64,000 nt of DNA. Source: Schlesneria paludicola DSM 18645. Lineage in GTDB: Bacteria; Planctomycetota; Planctomycetia; Planctomycetales; Planctomycetaceae. Positions within the stretch are counted from its first letter, which is position 1. Every line of letters begins with the position of its first letter. This document shows, piece by piece, positions 52,523 to 62,019 of this stretch. The stretch lies in NCBI RefSeq assembly GCF_000255655.1, contig NZ_JH636434.1, positions 2,353-66,352 on the forward strand. The letters run 5' to 3'. The position numbers and the translations under genes are program-made. The notes under the pieces are model-generated. The model was not told the DNA's origin, made no database searches, and saw only the letters and a program-made list of their open reading frames with translations.

Positions 52523-54385
52523 ATGCCCTACGGGTTCCATCACATTCTGAAATTCGCCGTCACCTCGTGCATCCTCGTTCCTTGCTTGATGGGGTGCGCG
52601 GCGTTTCATCCGATGGATGGAGTCCCCGTTCGTTACCTTCCGGAAGAGATGAAAGTTGGAGAGCGAAGCGGCAAACGCACGATTAAGCTGTCGCTTCTGG
52701 AACAGCCTTGGGACGGAATCCACCGCGTTGACAGCGGAGACGTACTGGGGATTTACATTGGCGGAATCCTGGGCAAAAAGGACGAGAATCCGCAGGTCTA
52801 TTTCCCTCCTCAAAACTCCGACGCGACTCCGTCTGCTGGCATCCCGGTAACCGTCCGGGAAGACGGCACGATTTCACTGCCAATGATTAAGCCGCTGCTG
52901 GTCCGGGGAAAGACGACCAGCGAAACCGAAGAAGCGATTCGCAGGGCCTACACCGACCACGAAGGTGGACGCGAACTTCTGAAGCCGAACGAAGAACGGA
53001 TCCTGGTCAGCTTGCTGAAAGCACGCCAGACACGAGTGATGGTTGTTCGGCAAGACTCTCGTAGCGAGCCTCTCACGAATCAAGCCGTCGGCCTCTTGAA
53101 TATCGGGACGACTAAACGCGGAACCGGCAAGATGGTCAGCTTGCCCGCATATCACAATGACGTGCTGAATGCATTGGTGGCAACCGACGGGCTGCCAGGT
53201 CTCGATGCGGAAAACGCCGTCTACATTATCCGGCGACAACTGGGGCCGGATGGAAAGCCCTCACCGATCTCGGCCGCAATCGACCCCGAGGAGCTCATCC
53301 GCCGCAGCAAACTCGCCGCAGAGAAGACCGTGGTCCGCGGCCAGAATCGTGATTCATGGAACAATACTGGCTGGTCCGCGAATGGCAACGGTGCCTTTGA
53401 TCGCGAGAATCAGGGGGGATCTCAACAGCCGTCGTCCGGGTACGGTCCCGCCTCGCCCGCCCAGAATCTCATGAACTCGCCAATGGGAAATCGAACCATC
53501 CCGACTCAGCCGTCGCCAGCGGCCGCACAAGACAAAGCAACTCCTTGGACACGCCCCAACTTCGACGGGAACTCGTATCCAGCGGTCCAAGAGGGGTACC
53601 AAAACCAGCCGCCGATCACAGAGGACATTCGGGGTGGAGTTCCTACCATCCAGACCTCACACCAACGCGGCGACGCTCCACCGGTGCGGAGTTCTTATCC
53701 CGGCTATGCCACTCCCGTGACTCCTGGCGACGCACAGGTTCCCGCCGCACCGGGCTATTCCATGCCAGATCCTGCAGAACCGATTTTTGATGCGCCCCGC
53801 TTCGAAATGACAGATGACCTGGCCGAAGACTCCTACGGCAACTTCGGCGGCGGAGACATGGACGACGGACATAAGATCATTCGAATTCCGATTCGCCTCG
53901 GTCCTGGCGAACATGTCGACATCAACCCCGAAGACGTCATCCTCTATGAAGGAGATATCGTCTTCATCGAATCACGAGATTCCGAAGTCTTCTTCACCGG
54001 TGGACTGCTTGGGGGCGGACAGTACACGCTGCCCCGTGACTTCGACCTGGACATTCTCAGGGCACTTTCGATCGCCACATCGCGAACCGGAGGCACGGGC
54101 GCCGCACGTCAGGTCGGTGGAGTTTCCGCGCTCAATAGCGATGTGACGATCAGCCCCAGCAATGTCGTGGTCATTCGTCAGCTACCTGAAGGTGGCGAAG
54201 TCCCGATCAAGATTAATATCTACCGCGCAAGAACCGACCTTTCCGAGCGGTTGGTCATTCAACCGGGTGACTACATCTACCTGCAATACACTCCCGTCGA
54301 GGCGGTCGCCGCGTTCATCGAACGCCACCTGCTGGAAGGAGCTCTATTCGGAGTGTTTACTCAAAACATGGGTCGAAACAACTGA
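52523..54385 (+). CDS. Wza-like polysaccharide export lipoprotein
   Basis: 620 residues from ATG 52523, chosen to fit a lipoprotein signal ending Cys-Leu-Met-Gly-Cys; AGGA lies a few bases upstream and ATGs at 52499 and 52505 are alternatives. A poly-export domain starts at about residue 65 (Arg-Val-Asp-Ser-Gly-Asp-Val-Leu-Gly-Ile-Tyr-Ile) with Val-Arg-Glu-Asp-Gly-Thr-Ile-Ser-Leu-Pro. SLBB-like beta-grasp segments follow before and after a Pro/Gln/Asn-rich, probably disordered stretch (about 275-430). The end Pro-Gly-Asp-Tyr-Ile-Tyr-Leu-Gln-Tyr-Thr is typical. Such proteins form the outer-membrane channel for exopolysaccharide. The disordered insert makes it longer than Wza. A Wzb-like phosphatase lies convergently downstream. 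Confidence 0.87.
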   Translation: MPYGFHHILKFAVTSCILVPCLMGCAAFHPMDGVPVRYLPEEMKVGERSGKRTIKLSLLEQPWDGIHRVDSGDVLGIYIGGILGKKDENPQVYFPPQNSDATPSAGIPVTVREDGTISLPMIKPLLVRGKTTSETEEAIRRAYTDHEGGRELLKPNEERILVSLLKARQTRVMVVRQDSRSEPLTNQAVGLLNIGTTKRGTGKMVSLPAYHNDVLNALVATDGLPGLDAENAVYIIRRQLGPDGKPSPISAAIDPEELIRRSKLAAEKTVVRGQNRDSWNNTGWSANGNGAFDRENQGGSQQPSSGYGPASPAQNLMNSPMGNRTIPTQPSPAAAQDKATPWTRPNFDGNSYPAVQEGYQNQPPITEDIRGGVPTIQTSHQRGDAPPVRSSYPGYATPVTPGDAQVPAAPGYSMPDPAEPIFDAPRFEMTDDLAEDSYGNFGGGDMDDGHKIIRIPIRLGPGEHVDINPEDVILYEGDIVFIESRDSEVFFTGGLLGGGQYTLPRDFDLDILRALSIATSRTGGTGAARQVGGVSALNSDVTISPSNVVVIRQLPEGGEVPIKINIYRARTDLSERLVIQPGDYIYLQYTPVEAVAAFIERHLLEGALFGVFTQNMGRNN

Positions 54386-54471
54386 TCGCCACTGCCGCGA
54401 CCAGTTTCAAATGTCGAGATCATCTCTACCGCAGCTGCAACATCGATCAGGCGGATTCCGTACACACTTCG

Positions 54472-54900
54472 TCAGCCCGCGACCCGCTGCAGCAGTTTCG
54501 CTACGTGCTCTTCGAGAATCGGCAATGCCTCGGCCGGCGTCGCGCAGTCGATGTCATGGACCTTCCAGAATTCCACCTGTTCGAGCCATTTCGGAAAGCG
54601 GCGATCCATCAGCGGCCGATGTTCAGCCTCTTTCACGGCGATCACGAGATCCGAAGTCTCGAAGTCTTCATGAGCGGCATCAATTGGCAGCCGACGGTAC
54701 TCATCAAAGGGAATCCCCAATCCCGCCAGGTGCTCCTCAGTGAACCGCGACATCGGCCCTGGGTTGTTGGCATCAATTGCCAGCCCCCTTGATTCCGCCT
54801 GCCATGCCAGACCGAGCTGCTTTGCGTGCCAGTTGAAATAGATCTCGGCAAACCGACTTCGATAGTAGTTGCCCGTACATAGAAACAGAATCTTCTTCAT
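54472..54900 (-). CDS. Low-molecular-weight protein tyrosine phosphatase-like protein
   Basis: 142 residues. The N-terminal strand ends in the P-loop Cys-Thr-Gly-Asn-Tyr-Tyr-Arg-Ser-Arg, a Cys-x5-Arg motif as in LMW phosphatases and arsenate reductases; the two Tyr are unusual, since Ile/Cys-type residues are commoner. The general-acid Asp may be in Val-His-Asp-Ile-Asp rather than the usual Asp-Pro, so activity needs proof. In polysaccharide loci, Wzb-type enzymes dephosphorylate the tyrosine kinase that drives chain export. Its position, 86 bp from the end of the Wza-like gene but on the opposite strand, fits that role only by proximity. Confidence 0.8.
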   Translation of the reverse strand: MKKILFLCTGNYYRSRFAEIYFNWHAKQLGLAWQAESRGLAIDANNPGPMSRFTEEHLAGLGIPFDEYRRLPIDAAHEDFETSDLVIAVKEAEHRPLMDRRFPKWLEQVEFWKVHDIDCATPAEALPILEEHVAKLLQRVAG

Positions 54901-55081
54901 TCGCTCCGCTCGACACTAAAAGACAGCACTCTGCAAAATCAGTGACCCGCGCCCCGACGATGACTCGGACTCATCCGCGCGGTCTCGAAGGGCACATCGA
55001 CGGATTCTACCGCCATGTGGGGCCGCAACGCCCTTAAGGATTCATTGCTTTTCGGAACTACGAACCTTTGCAAGACGTGGC

Positions 55082-56677
55082 TCACGTCTTTGCAGGGACG
55101 TCAGATTGGGTCAAGTTGCCATCAATTCGACGCCACGTCGATCCTGTCGGATTCTTGTCCTGTAGGGCGGCAGGCAACCGTGCCATTCGGACATTGTCAT
55201 AGCACTGCAACATCCCGAATCGTCGCACGGACGAAGGAAATCCAACGGCCGTAAAGCCAGGATGCCCCGTTGCGGGGAATGGTCCGCCGTGATTCATCGA
55301 GGCGACGACGGCAACGCCCGTGGGCATCTTGTCGTTCAACAATCGCCCGACCTTCTGCCGCACGACGGGTTCGATCAGAGCATAGAGGGCATCGTCCGCA
55401 CCGGATTCGGCCGTGTAGAGGCTGCCGGTCAAGTTGCCTTCGAGACCGTGTGTGGCGGCCAGCAGTTCTTCGGCACTTTCACAAACCACAACCAATGACG
55501 AATTGCCGAAGGCTTCGGTCTGCAGCGCTTCCGGCGATTTGATGAATTGTTTGCCGGTGACACGCAGCAACGTATTCTGGCACGAGTAACCTGCTCCGCC
55601 GCCGGTCGAGCCGCCGGTCAGCAACGTCGCCCCATGCGCCACGAGAGTCTTGATTCCATCATGCAGATTCTTTTGAACGCTCTCGCCGAGCAGCGTGCCG
55701 ACCGGAGCCGCCCGGAATCGCTCGACCGTCAAACGAATAAACTCCTCGGTATTCGGACCAGCCAGCATCAGAATCAGCCCGGGGTTAGTGCAGAACTGTC
55801 CCATCCCCATCAGGCAACTTGTTGAAAACTGCTCGGCCAGCGCCGCACCACGTTCAGCGAGAGCCCCCGGTAGCAGATAGACCGGATTGATGCTCGACAA
55901 TTCCAGGTAGATCGGCTTACCCACTCGATCCGCGGCGGTTTTCAGCACGGTCCCTGCCGAGCGAGACCCCGTATAGCCGACGGCACCTAACAACGGATGA
56001 GACACAAATTTCTCGCCATCGTCATGACTGGTCCGATAGATCAGTTGCACGAATCCATTCGGCATTTTTGTCGCGACGGCGGCCTTCAAGGCAATCTCGG
56101 CAAACAGCCGCGTCGTTTCTGGATGCAGTGAATGGCCCTTGCCAATGACGGGGTTTCCCGCAGCCACCGCCGATGCGAAGTCGCCGCCAACCACACCGTT
56201 ATAAGCGTAGGGAAAATTGTTGGGCCCGAACACGGCGACCGGTCCGATCGGGGCCAGAATCGATCGAATGTTTGTCGCGGTATCAATTGTCGGCTCGGCC
56301 CACGAACCATCGCGTGCCGCCTTTGCCGCTTGTCGCAACTGATTCGTCGTACGCGGCAGCTCCACGTCTTTCAACCGAGGTTGAACGGCCAATCCCGTCT
56401 CAAGATGCGCGATCGCCACAAGGCTCTCGGCACGCTCTTCGATCATCGTGGCATAGGTTTCCAGGAACTCGGCAAATCGCGATCCTGGCCAATGGCGTAC
56501 GATGTCTGCGGCTCGAGAAGCGGCCTGCAGGACTTCTTCAATTTCGGACCACGGACTGATGGGATACTGGTCCGGTAACGCTTCCATCGTCTTCGGATTT
56601 ACCGCGTGAAAGAACTTCTTCCCTGTTGAAGGGCGCCACTGTCCATCGATCAGAACGGGATGCGTCGTCATTGCCAT
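55082..56677 (-). CDS. Alpha-ketoglutaric semialdehyde (2,5-dioxovalerate) dehydrogenase
   Basis: 531 residues, an aldehyde dehydrogenase of the KGSADH branch. Diagnostic parts are Phe-Gly-Pro-Asn-Asn-Phe-Pro-Tyr-Ala-Tyr, Gly-Asn-Pro-Val-Ile-Gly-Lys-Gly-His, Gly-Tyr-Thr-Gly-Ser-Arg-Ser-Ala-Gly, the catalytic Glu in Leu-Glu-Leu-Ser-Ser-Ile-Asn-Pro and the nucleophile in Gly-Gln-Phe-Cys-Thr-Asn-Pro-Gly. The family oxidises 2,5-dioxopentanoate to 2-oxoglutarate with NAD(P), the last step of several sugar-acid and hydroxyproline breakdown routes. No other gene of such a route is adjacent, so the route is unknown. An ATG two codons downstream is an alternative start. Confidence 0.9.
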   Translation of the reverse strand: MAMTTHPVLIDGQWRPSTGKKFFHAVNPKTMEALPDQYPISPWSEIEEVLQAASRAADIVRHWPGSRFAEFLETYATMIEERAESLVAIAHLETGLAVQPRLKDVELPRTTNQLRQAAKAARDGSWAEPTIDTATNIRSILAPIGPVAVFGPNNFPYAYNGVVGGDFASAVAAGNPVIGKGHSLHPETTRLFAEIALKAAVATKMPNGFVQLIYRTSHDDGEKFVSHPLLGAVGYTGSRSAGTVLKTAADRVGKPIYLELSSINPVYLLPGALAERGAALAEQFSTSCLMGMGQFCTNPGLILMLAGPNTEEFIRLTVERFRAAPVGTLLGESVQKNLHDGIKTLVAHGATLLTGGSTGGGAGYSCQNTLLRVTGKQFIKSPEALQTEAFGNSSLVVVCESAEELLAATHGLEGNLTGSLYTAESGADDALYALIEPVVRQKVGRLLNDKMPTGVAVVASMNHGGPFPATGHPGFTAVGFPSSVRRFGMLQCYDNVRMARLPAALQDKNPTGSTWRRIDGNLTQSDVPAKT

Positions 56678-56863
56678 TTCCTAGCCGCCTCATGGGCGAG
56701 CAATCTTTCTACTGCGGGACCATTCGTGTCCCATGATCTTCGCTGCGCTCGGCTCGTCAATCAACCGCCACGCGAATCTTCTGGCGAAACTCATTTTTAC
56801 GCGGGTTCGGCCGCACGTAACGCTTGCATCGACAAGACCGAACACCGACAGGCCCGATTCGGG

Positions 56864-58294
56864 TCAACTGAGCAATTCATGCACCACGCGCGCCGGCTCG
56901 ACACCCGTCAAACGCGAGTCGAGCCCTTGGAACTTATAGCTGAACTTGCTGGCATCGATTCCCAACTGGTGCAGCAACGTCGCGTGAATATCGTGAACCG
57001 ATACGCGATTCTCGACGGCGTGATAACCAAACTCGTCGGTCGCACCAAACTGAAATCCTGGCTTGAAGCCACCACCGGCAAACCACATCGTGAATCCCGC
57101 CAGATGATGGTCACGTCCGGTTCCCTGGTTCATCGGCGTCCGGCCAAATTCGGAACCAAACACGACCAGCGTGTCTTTCAACATGTCACGTTGCTTCAAA
57201 TCGGTGATCAGTGCCGCGATCCCTTGATCCACCTCGCGCGCCGTGCCCGCTGAATGGTCTTTCAACGCGCTGTGATGGTCCCAGTCGCGGTGATACAACT
57301 GAATGAAGCGAGTTCCTCGTTCCGCCAGCCGCCGGGCGAGCAGACAGTTCGACGCGAACGAACCATCACCGCCTCTCGTTCCATACAAATCAAAGATGTG
57401 CTCCGGTTCCTGACTGACATCCATCAGTTCCGGAACGCTCGACTGCATGCGAAATGCCAGTTCGTACTGGCTGACGCGCGTGGCAATTTCCGGATCGTCG
57501 TACGTGGTGTTTGCGATCCCATTCAATTTCTGAACGGCGTCAACCACGTCGCGCTGGCGGTCCTGCGTGACCCCTTTGGGACTGCCGACATAAAGCACGG
57601 GATCACCCTTCCCACGAAACTCAACCCCCTGGAACTGACCTGGCAAGAATCCCGAATGCCACTGCCGCGCGGCAATCGGCTGCTTTTGTCCGAACTTACC
57701 CGTCGAGACCATCACGACGAACCCCGGCAGACTCTGCGATTCAGAGCCCAATCCATACAGCAGCCACGATCCCATCGCTGGCCGCCCACCAATCATGGTT
57801 CCCGTATTCATGAACGTGTGGGCCGGATCGTGATTGATGGCCTCAGTAAACATCGATCGAACGATACAGATGTCATCCGCGCACTGCGCGCCCAGATGCG
57901 GCCAGATCTCGGATATTGACTGGCCCGAGTCACCCCACTGCTGAAAGGCATGTTGTGGTGCGAAGCAGTTCAGAGACTTCCCCTGAAGCTGCGCGATTTG
58001 CTGGCCGTTCGTAATCGATTCCGGCATCGGTTTGCCGTGCAGTTCGGCAAGCTTCGGCTTGTTGTCGAAGGTGTCGATGTGAGTCATTCCTCCGGCCATA
58101 TACAGCCAGATGACCCGTTTTGCCTTGGGCATGAAATGGGTTGGATTGAGGACTCCTTTGCCGGATTCGCTAGCGGTATTGGCAGCGAAGGTCACCCCAT
58201 CCCGCTGCAATAGCGTCCCAAGCGCCATCGAGCCCAGACTGACACCAGCAGATTGCAGAAAGGTTCGGCGAGCGATCGCTGTTGGAATCGACAT
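56864..58294 (-). CDS. DUF1501 Tat-exported protein
   Basis: 476 residues from ATG 58294; the frame opens at 58309. A twin-arginine signal (Ala-Arg-Arg-Thr-Phe-Leu-Gln-Ser-Ala-Gly) precedes the DUF1501 domain. That domain has the alkaline-phosphatase/sulfatase-like fold pattern Trp-Leu-Tyr-Met-Ala-Gly-Gly-Met-Thr-His-Ile-Asp-Thr-Phe-Asp, Ile-Asn-His-Asp-Pro-Ala-His and Gly-Ser-Glu-Phe-Gly-Arg-Thr-Pro. The reaction is not known. The gene lies 58 bp behind a PSCyt/DUF1549/DUF1553 gene on the same strand, the standard planctomycete pair, which suggests a joint role in the envelope. Confidence 0.9.
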   Translation of the reverse strand: MSIPTAIARRTFLQSAGVSLGSMALGTLLQRDGVTFAANTASESGKGVLNPTHFMPKAKRVIWLYMAGGMTHIDTFDNKPKLAELHGKPMPESITNGQQIAQLQGKSLNCFAPQHAFQQWGDSGQSISEIWPHLGAQCADDICIVRSMFTEAINHDPAHTFMNTGTMIGGRPAMGSWLLYGLGSESQSLPGFVVMVSTGKFGQKQPIAARQWHSGFLPGQFQGVEFRGKGDPVLYVGSPKGVTQDRQRDVVDAVQKLNGIANTTYDDPEIATRVSQYELAFRMQSSVPELMDVSQEPEHIFDLYGTRGGDGSFASNCLLARRLAERGTRFIQLYHRDWDHHSALKDHSAGTAREVDQGIAALITDLKQRDMLKDTLVVFGSEFGRTPMNQGTGRDHHLAGFTMWFAGGGFKPGFQFGATDEFGYHAVENRVSVHDIHATLLHQLGIDASKFSYKFQGLDSRLTGVEPARVVHELLS

Positions 58295-58352
58295 GGTCGT
58301 TGCTTTCAATCAAATCGAGAGCACGAAGGCACTCGCGATGCATTGGGCGGAA

Positions 58353-61300
58353 TCAGTTTCGAGTAATCACTTCATGTAGATTTAGAATCGTCCGTGCGAC
58401 ACTGGTCCAGGCCGCCAATTCGCCTTGATCCAGATCCGTTGGAACCGGTCTATCTCCGACGGACAACAAATGCGTTGCCGCGTCAGTGTCGCTCCGATAT
58501 TCGTCGCGATGCTTCTGCAGGAGCTGCTGCAGAACGCCAATTTCGGCCGGGGTGATTGCGCGAGACACCGCGCGACGAAACGCGAAATCCATCCGCGCCG
58601 CATCGTCCGATCCACCATGTCGCAAGATCAGTTCCGCGAATGCCCGGGCCGCTTCGACATACGACGGATCATTCAACAGAACCAAGGACTGCAAGGGTGT
58701 GTTCGAGCGAGGGCGATCGACCGTGCATTCTTCGCGACTTGGTGCGTCAAAGGCCTGCAAACTGGGATGCAGGTATTGCCGCTGCCAGTGCGTATACAGC
58801 CCGCGTCGATACAGGTCTTCCCCGTGGCCATTCTGCCATTCACGAATCGGGAAATTCAGATGAGCCCAATAGCCGGGCGGCTGATACGGTTTCACACTGA
58901 CACCGCCAATCGTCGTGACCAATAGGCCGCTGACCGCCAGCGCATCGTCACGAACAAACTCGGCGTCGAGCCGGAAACGGCCCTGTCGCGCGAGCCAGCG
59001 GTTGTACGGATCAAACTCGCGCAGCTCGTGACGTGCCAGGGAGGTTTGTCGGTAAGTCTCGGACATCAGGATGGTCTTGATCAACTGCTTGATATCCCAT
59101 CCAGAATCAATAAAGCATCCCGCCAGATGTTCCAGCAGTTGTGGATGACTTGGGGGTTCTCCCTGCGCCCCCAGATCGTCAACACGACGAGAGAGCCCGC
59201 TGCCGAACAGCAATTTCCAGACGCGATTCACAAACACACGCGCCGTGAGCGGGTTATTCGCCGCCGTCAGCCAGCGCGCCAGGTCGAGTCGCGTCAAACG
59301 TGTCGTCGAGGTCTCCGACGACGAAAAAATTCCCGGGAATGCGGGTGTGACCACTTCGCCTTTGTCATCCATCCAGTTCCCGCGTGGCAATACCCGAACC
59401 ATCCGGGGCGTGACCGATGCAGTAATGAGCGAACTGGGAATGCGCGCATCCAGTTCCTTGCGTCGCTTTTCGACATCTGCCAGTTGTTGACGCGCCGTCT
59501 CCAGCTGCGGAGCGATCGTGCGGTAGAAACGCGATAGTTCGGCCTGTTGTTCGGGCGTCCGATTGATCGCCGCAACGGAGAGAATTTGAACCACACTTGG
59601 AGGAATTGCGGGGTCGAATTTTACCGGTCGCGCAGTCGTCGTAGCGGCGATCCGAAAGCGACCGATGTTGTGTTGAGAGTCAAATCCCTGTCGCAACGTG
59701 ATCGTCAACGGTGCGTCGTCGCCACAACTCAGGTCCATCGCCGTTTCAAAAATCGCCACATGCGGTTGTCCGACTTTGTCGAGCACTGCCCAGCCCCAGT
59801 TCTTCCCCTTTGCGTCACCATCAATCGCAGCGGTAACGAGCCACTTGCCGTAGGGATTTCCCTCGGCCGCGACGGACTGCTCAAAGCTGGCGGTGGGGTT
59901 CTGCAAGGCGATCGGCAAAGGATCCACGCCGGTCGGCTGTGTTCGCACTTCAAACTCCGTCAGCACAAAATTGCCATTTCCAGCTCGTCCGGGCCCCTTC
60001 GCTGGCAACGATTCGTCCGCCAGAACCTCCAGCCGAAGTGCCGTGATGGAAGTTCGCGGCTGCTTAAAGGTCAGAACATAGGCGTCGTTGGAAGGATTCG
60101 TCCCGCTGACCAGAATGGAACCGTCCTCTTTCAGAGTCAGAGTGGAACCGCCTGCTGACGAAAACTGATCGGGGGTGAGGACTGACCATGTCGATTGCGT
60201 AGATTCCCAGGTCGCCTGGGCGGCCAGCAGTTCCGGCGTCGATAGATCGATGACCGATTTGATTTCACGAATCGACTGGTCGAGCTGTGCCAGATCACGT
60301 TCCTGCTCGACCGTCGGAACCTTGATACTGCGTCCAAAATTTCCGTCGAGATAGGCACCGGCATAGAGCCCACGCTCTTCGATATCCGCGAAAAATGCTT
60401 CAAATCGATAAAAATCGCGACTCGTGAACGGGTCGAACTTGTGATCGTGGCACTCGGCGCAGCCCAGTGTCACTCCCATCCAAGTCCCACTCGCGTTTCT
60501 GACGCGCTCCGCGATGTACTTCGCCAAATACTCTTTGTCTTGTACGCCCCCTTCCGCCGACATCATTCCCAGCCGGTTATACCCGGATGCAATCTTCTGC
60601 TCTCGGGTGGGATTATTCAAAAGATCGCCCGCCAATTGCTCGACGGTGAACTGATCGAAACGCTTGTTGGCATTGAAGGAATCGATCACGTACTGACGGA
60701 ACGGGGCAACGTTCACAGTTTGATCGCCGTGATAGCCGACCGTATCGGCATAGCGGACGAGATCGAGCCACCAGACCGCCAGACGCTCCCCAAAATGAGG
60801 TGACTCCAGCAATCGATCGACGAGCCGCTCATAGGCATCGGCTGATTGATCCTGCACAAACGCCGCAACTTGCTCGGGCGTCGGAGGCAGTCCCGTGACG
60901 TCGAAACTGAGTCGTCGGATCAGCGTAATTCTGTCCGCCTCGGCACTCGGCTTCTGCTGGAGTTCGGCCAGTTTCTGCCGGATGAATGCATCGATCGCGT
61001 TCTTTGAAGCAATCGGCTCTTGTGTGACCGTTTCATTCGTCGTGACGACGGGAACCGCCGGTCGCTTGATCGGCAGGAACGACCAATGCCCTTCATAAGG
61101 AGCTCCTTGCTCGACCCAGCGTTTCAGCAACCCCATCTCACGAGCGGTCAGTTGCTTGCCACTGTCCGGAGGGGGCATCACGTCATCGGGATTTGAGGAA
61201 TGGACGCGCCGAATTAATTCACTCAGTTCTGGCTTTCCTGGCACCACGATCTTTGGTTTCGACTCATCCGGCCGGGGTCCAGTAAGTCCCGCTTCCGTGT

Positions 61301-61502
61301 CCAACCGGAGGTCGGCCTCACGTTTATTCTTGTCGGGACCATGACAATAGAAACAGTTGTCGGACAGCAAAGGACGAATGTCGCGATTAAATTCGACGAC
61401 GTCAGGCAGCGTGCCCCCGTCGGAGCAATCCGCCTGCCATGGCATCATCAGAATGGCGATCGATGCAGAAACCACACGAAGGAACCAGGAATGACAACTC
61501 AT
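58353..61502 (-). CDS. Planctomycete PSCyt1/DUF1549/DUF1553 cytochrome-type protein
   Basis: 1049 residues with a signal peptide. The PSCyt1 heme-c motif is Cys-Phe-Tyr-Cys-His-Gly-Pro at about residue 53. DUF1549 (about 155-385) contains Cys-Ala-Glu-Cys-His-Asp-His-Lys-Phe, a second heme-c type motif. A beta-rich middle region (about 430-640) replaces the golvesin/discoidin part of the paralogue at 24512, and DUF1553 occupies the last 300 residues (Asn-Arg-Val-Trp-Lys-Leu-Leu-Phe-Gly). Its ATG overlaps the moaC stop (ATGA), and the DUF1501 gene follows, so it can be translated from the moaC transcript. Function unknown; probably a redox or binding component outside the cytosol. Confidence 0.9.
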   Translation of the reverse strand: MSCHSWFLRVVSASIAILMMPWQADCSDGGTLPDVVEFNRDIRPLLSDNCFYCHGPDKNKREADLRLDTEAGLTGPRPDESKPKIVVPGKPELSELIRRVHSSNPDDVMPPPDSGKQLTAREMGLLKRWVEQGAPYEGHWSFLPIKRPAVPVVTTNETVTQEPIASKNAIDAFIRQKLAELQQKPSAEADRITLIRRLSFDVTGLPPTPEQVAAFVQDQSADAYERLVDRLLESPHFGERLAVWWLDLVRYADTVGYHGDQTVNVAPFRQYVIDSFNANKRFDQFTVEQLAGDLLNNPTREQKIASGYNRLGMMSAEGGVQDKEYLAKYIAERVRNASGTWMGVTLGCAECHDHKFDPFTSRDFYRFEAFFADIEERGLYAGAYLDGNFGRSIKVPTVEQERDLAQLDQSIREIKSVIDLSTPELLAAQATWESTQSTWSVLTPDQFSSAGGSTLTLKEDGSILVSGTNPSNDAYVLTFKQPRTSITALRLEVLADESLPAKGPGRAGNGNFVLTEFEVRTQPTGVDPLPIALQNPTASFEQSVAAEGNPYGKWLVTAAIDGDAKGKNWGWAVLDKVGQPHVAIFETAMDLSCGDDAPLTITLRQGFDSQHNIGRFRIAATTTARPVKFDPAIPPSVVQILSVAAINRTPEQQAELSRFYRTIAPQLETARQQLADVEKRRKELDARIPSSLITASVTPRMVRVLPRGNWMDDKGEVVTPAFPGIFSSSETSTTRLTRLDLARWLTAANNPLTARVFVNRVWKLLFGSGLSRRVDDLGAQGEPPSHPQLLEHLAGCFIDSGWDIKQLIKTILMSETYRQTSLARHELREFDPYNRWLARQGRFRLDAEFVRDDALAVSGLLVTTIGGVSVKPYQPPGYWAHLNFPIREWQNGHGEDLYRRGLYTHWQRQYLHPSLQAFDAPSREECTVDRPRSNTPLQSLVLLNDPSYVEAARAFAELILRHGGSDDAARMDFAFRRAVSRAITPAEIGVLQQLLQKHRDEYRSDTDAATHLLSVGDRPVPTDLDQGELAAWTSVARTILNLHEVITRN

Positions 61503-62008
61503 CGCAACTTTGACTCCGTGCCCTCAAGGATTGCCTCGTTCACTCGAAAATGCCCGCTCTTGCCACCCGATTTTTCCAGCAGCCGAGCGGGACCAAGCGT
61601 CATCGCTCGATCAACCGACTTGCACATATCGTAGATCGTCAGTCCCGCGACCGTGACGGCCATCAGCGCTTCCATTTCGACCCCCGTTCGTCCCTGAACG
61701 CGGACGGTGGCCTCAATGCGAACAATGGCGGAATCGACGGGGATCAATGTGACATCCACTCCGTCAATCCCGAGCGGGTGACAGAGCGGAATCAGATCGG
61801 CGGTTCGCTTCGTGGCCATGATGCCGGCAAGGCGTGCGACTTCAAACACGTCACCTTTCGCGAACTGACGATCAAGAATCATCACCAGCGTTTCGGGCCG
61901 CATTCGCACGAAGTTCTCGGCCCGAGCCAGCCGATGCGTGATCTCCTTCGCGCCGACGTCGACCATCCGGCTCGCGCCGTCGTTATCAAAATGCGTGAAC
62001 CCCGACAT
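61499..62008 (-). CDS. moaC: Cyclic pyranopterin monophosphate synthase
   Basis: 169 residues from ATG 62008, with GAGAAGG six bases upstream; a GTG at 62023 would overlap the preceding gene. Family motifs are complete: Met-Val-Asp-Val-Gly, Ala-Gly-Ile-Met-Ala-Thr-Lys-Arg-Thr, Leu-Ile-Pro-Leu-Cys-His-Pro-Leu, Gly-Val-Glu-Met-Glu-Ala-Leu, Tyr-Asp-Met-Cys-Lys and Lys-Ser-Gly-Gly-Lys-Ser-Gly. It forms cyclic pyranopterin monophosphate in molybdenum cofactor synthesis with MoaA. No other moa genes are present. It follows the 631-aa gene by 11 bp and shares ATGA with the PSCyt gene. Confidence 0.95.
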   Translation of the reverse strand: MSGFTHFDNDGASRMVDVGAKEITHRLARAENFVRMRPETLVMILDRQFAKGDVFEVARLAGIMATKRTADLIPLCHPLGIDGVDVTLIPVDSAIVRIEATVRVQGRTGVEMEALMAVTVAGLTIYDMCKSVDRAMTLGPARLLEKSGGKSGHFRVNEAILEGTESKLR

Positions 62009-62019
62009 GCAACGCCTTC

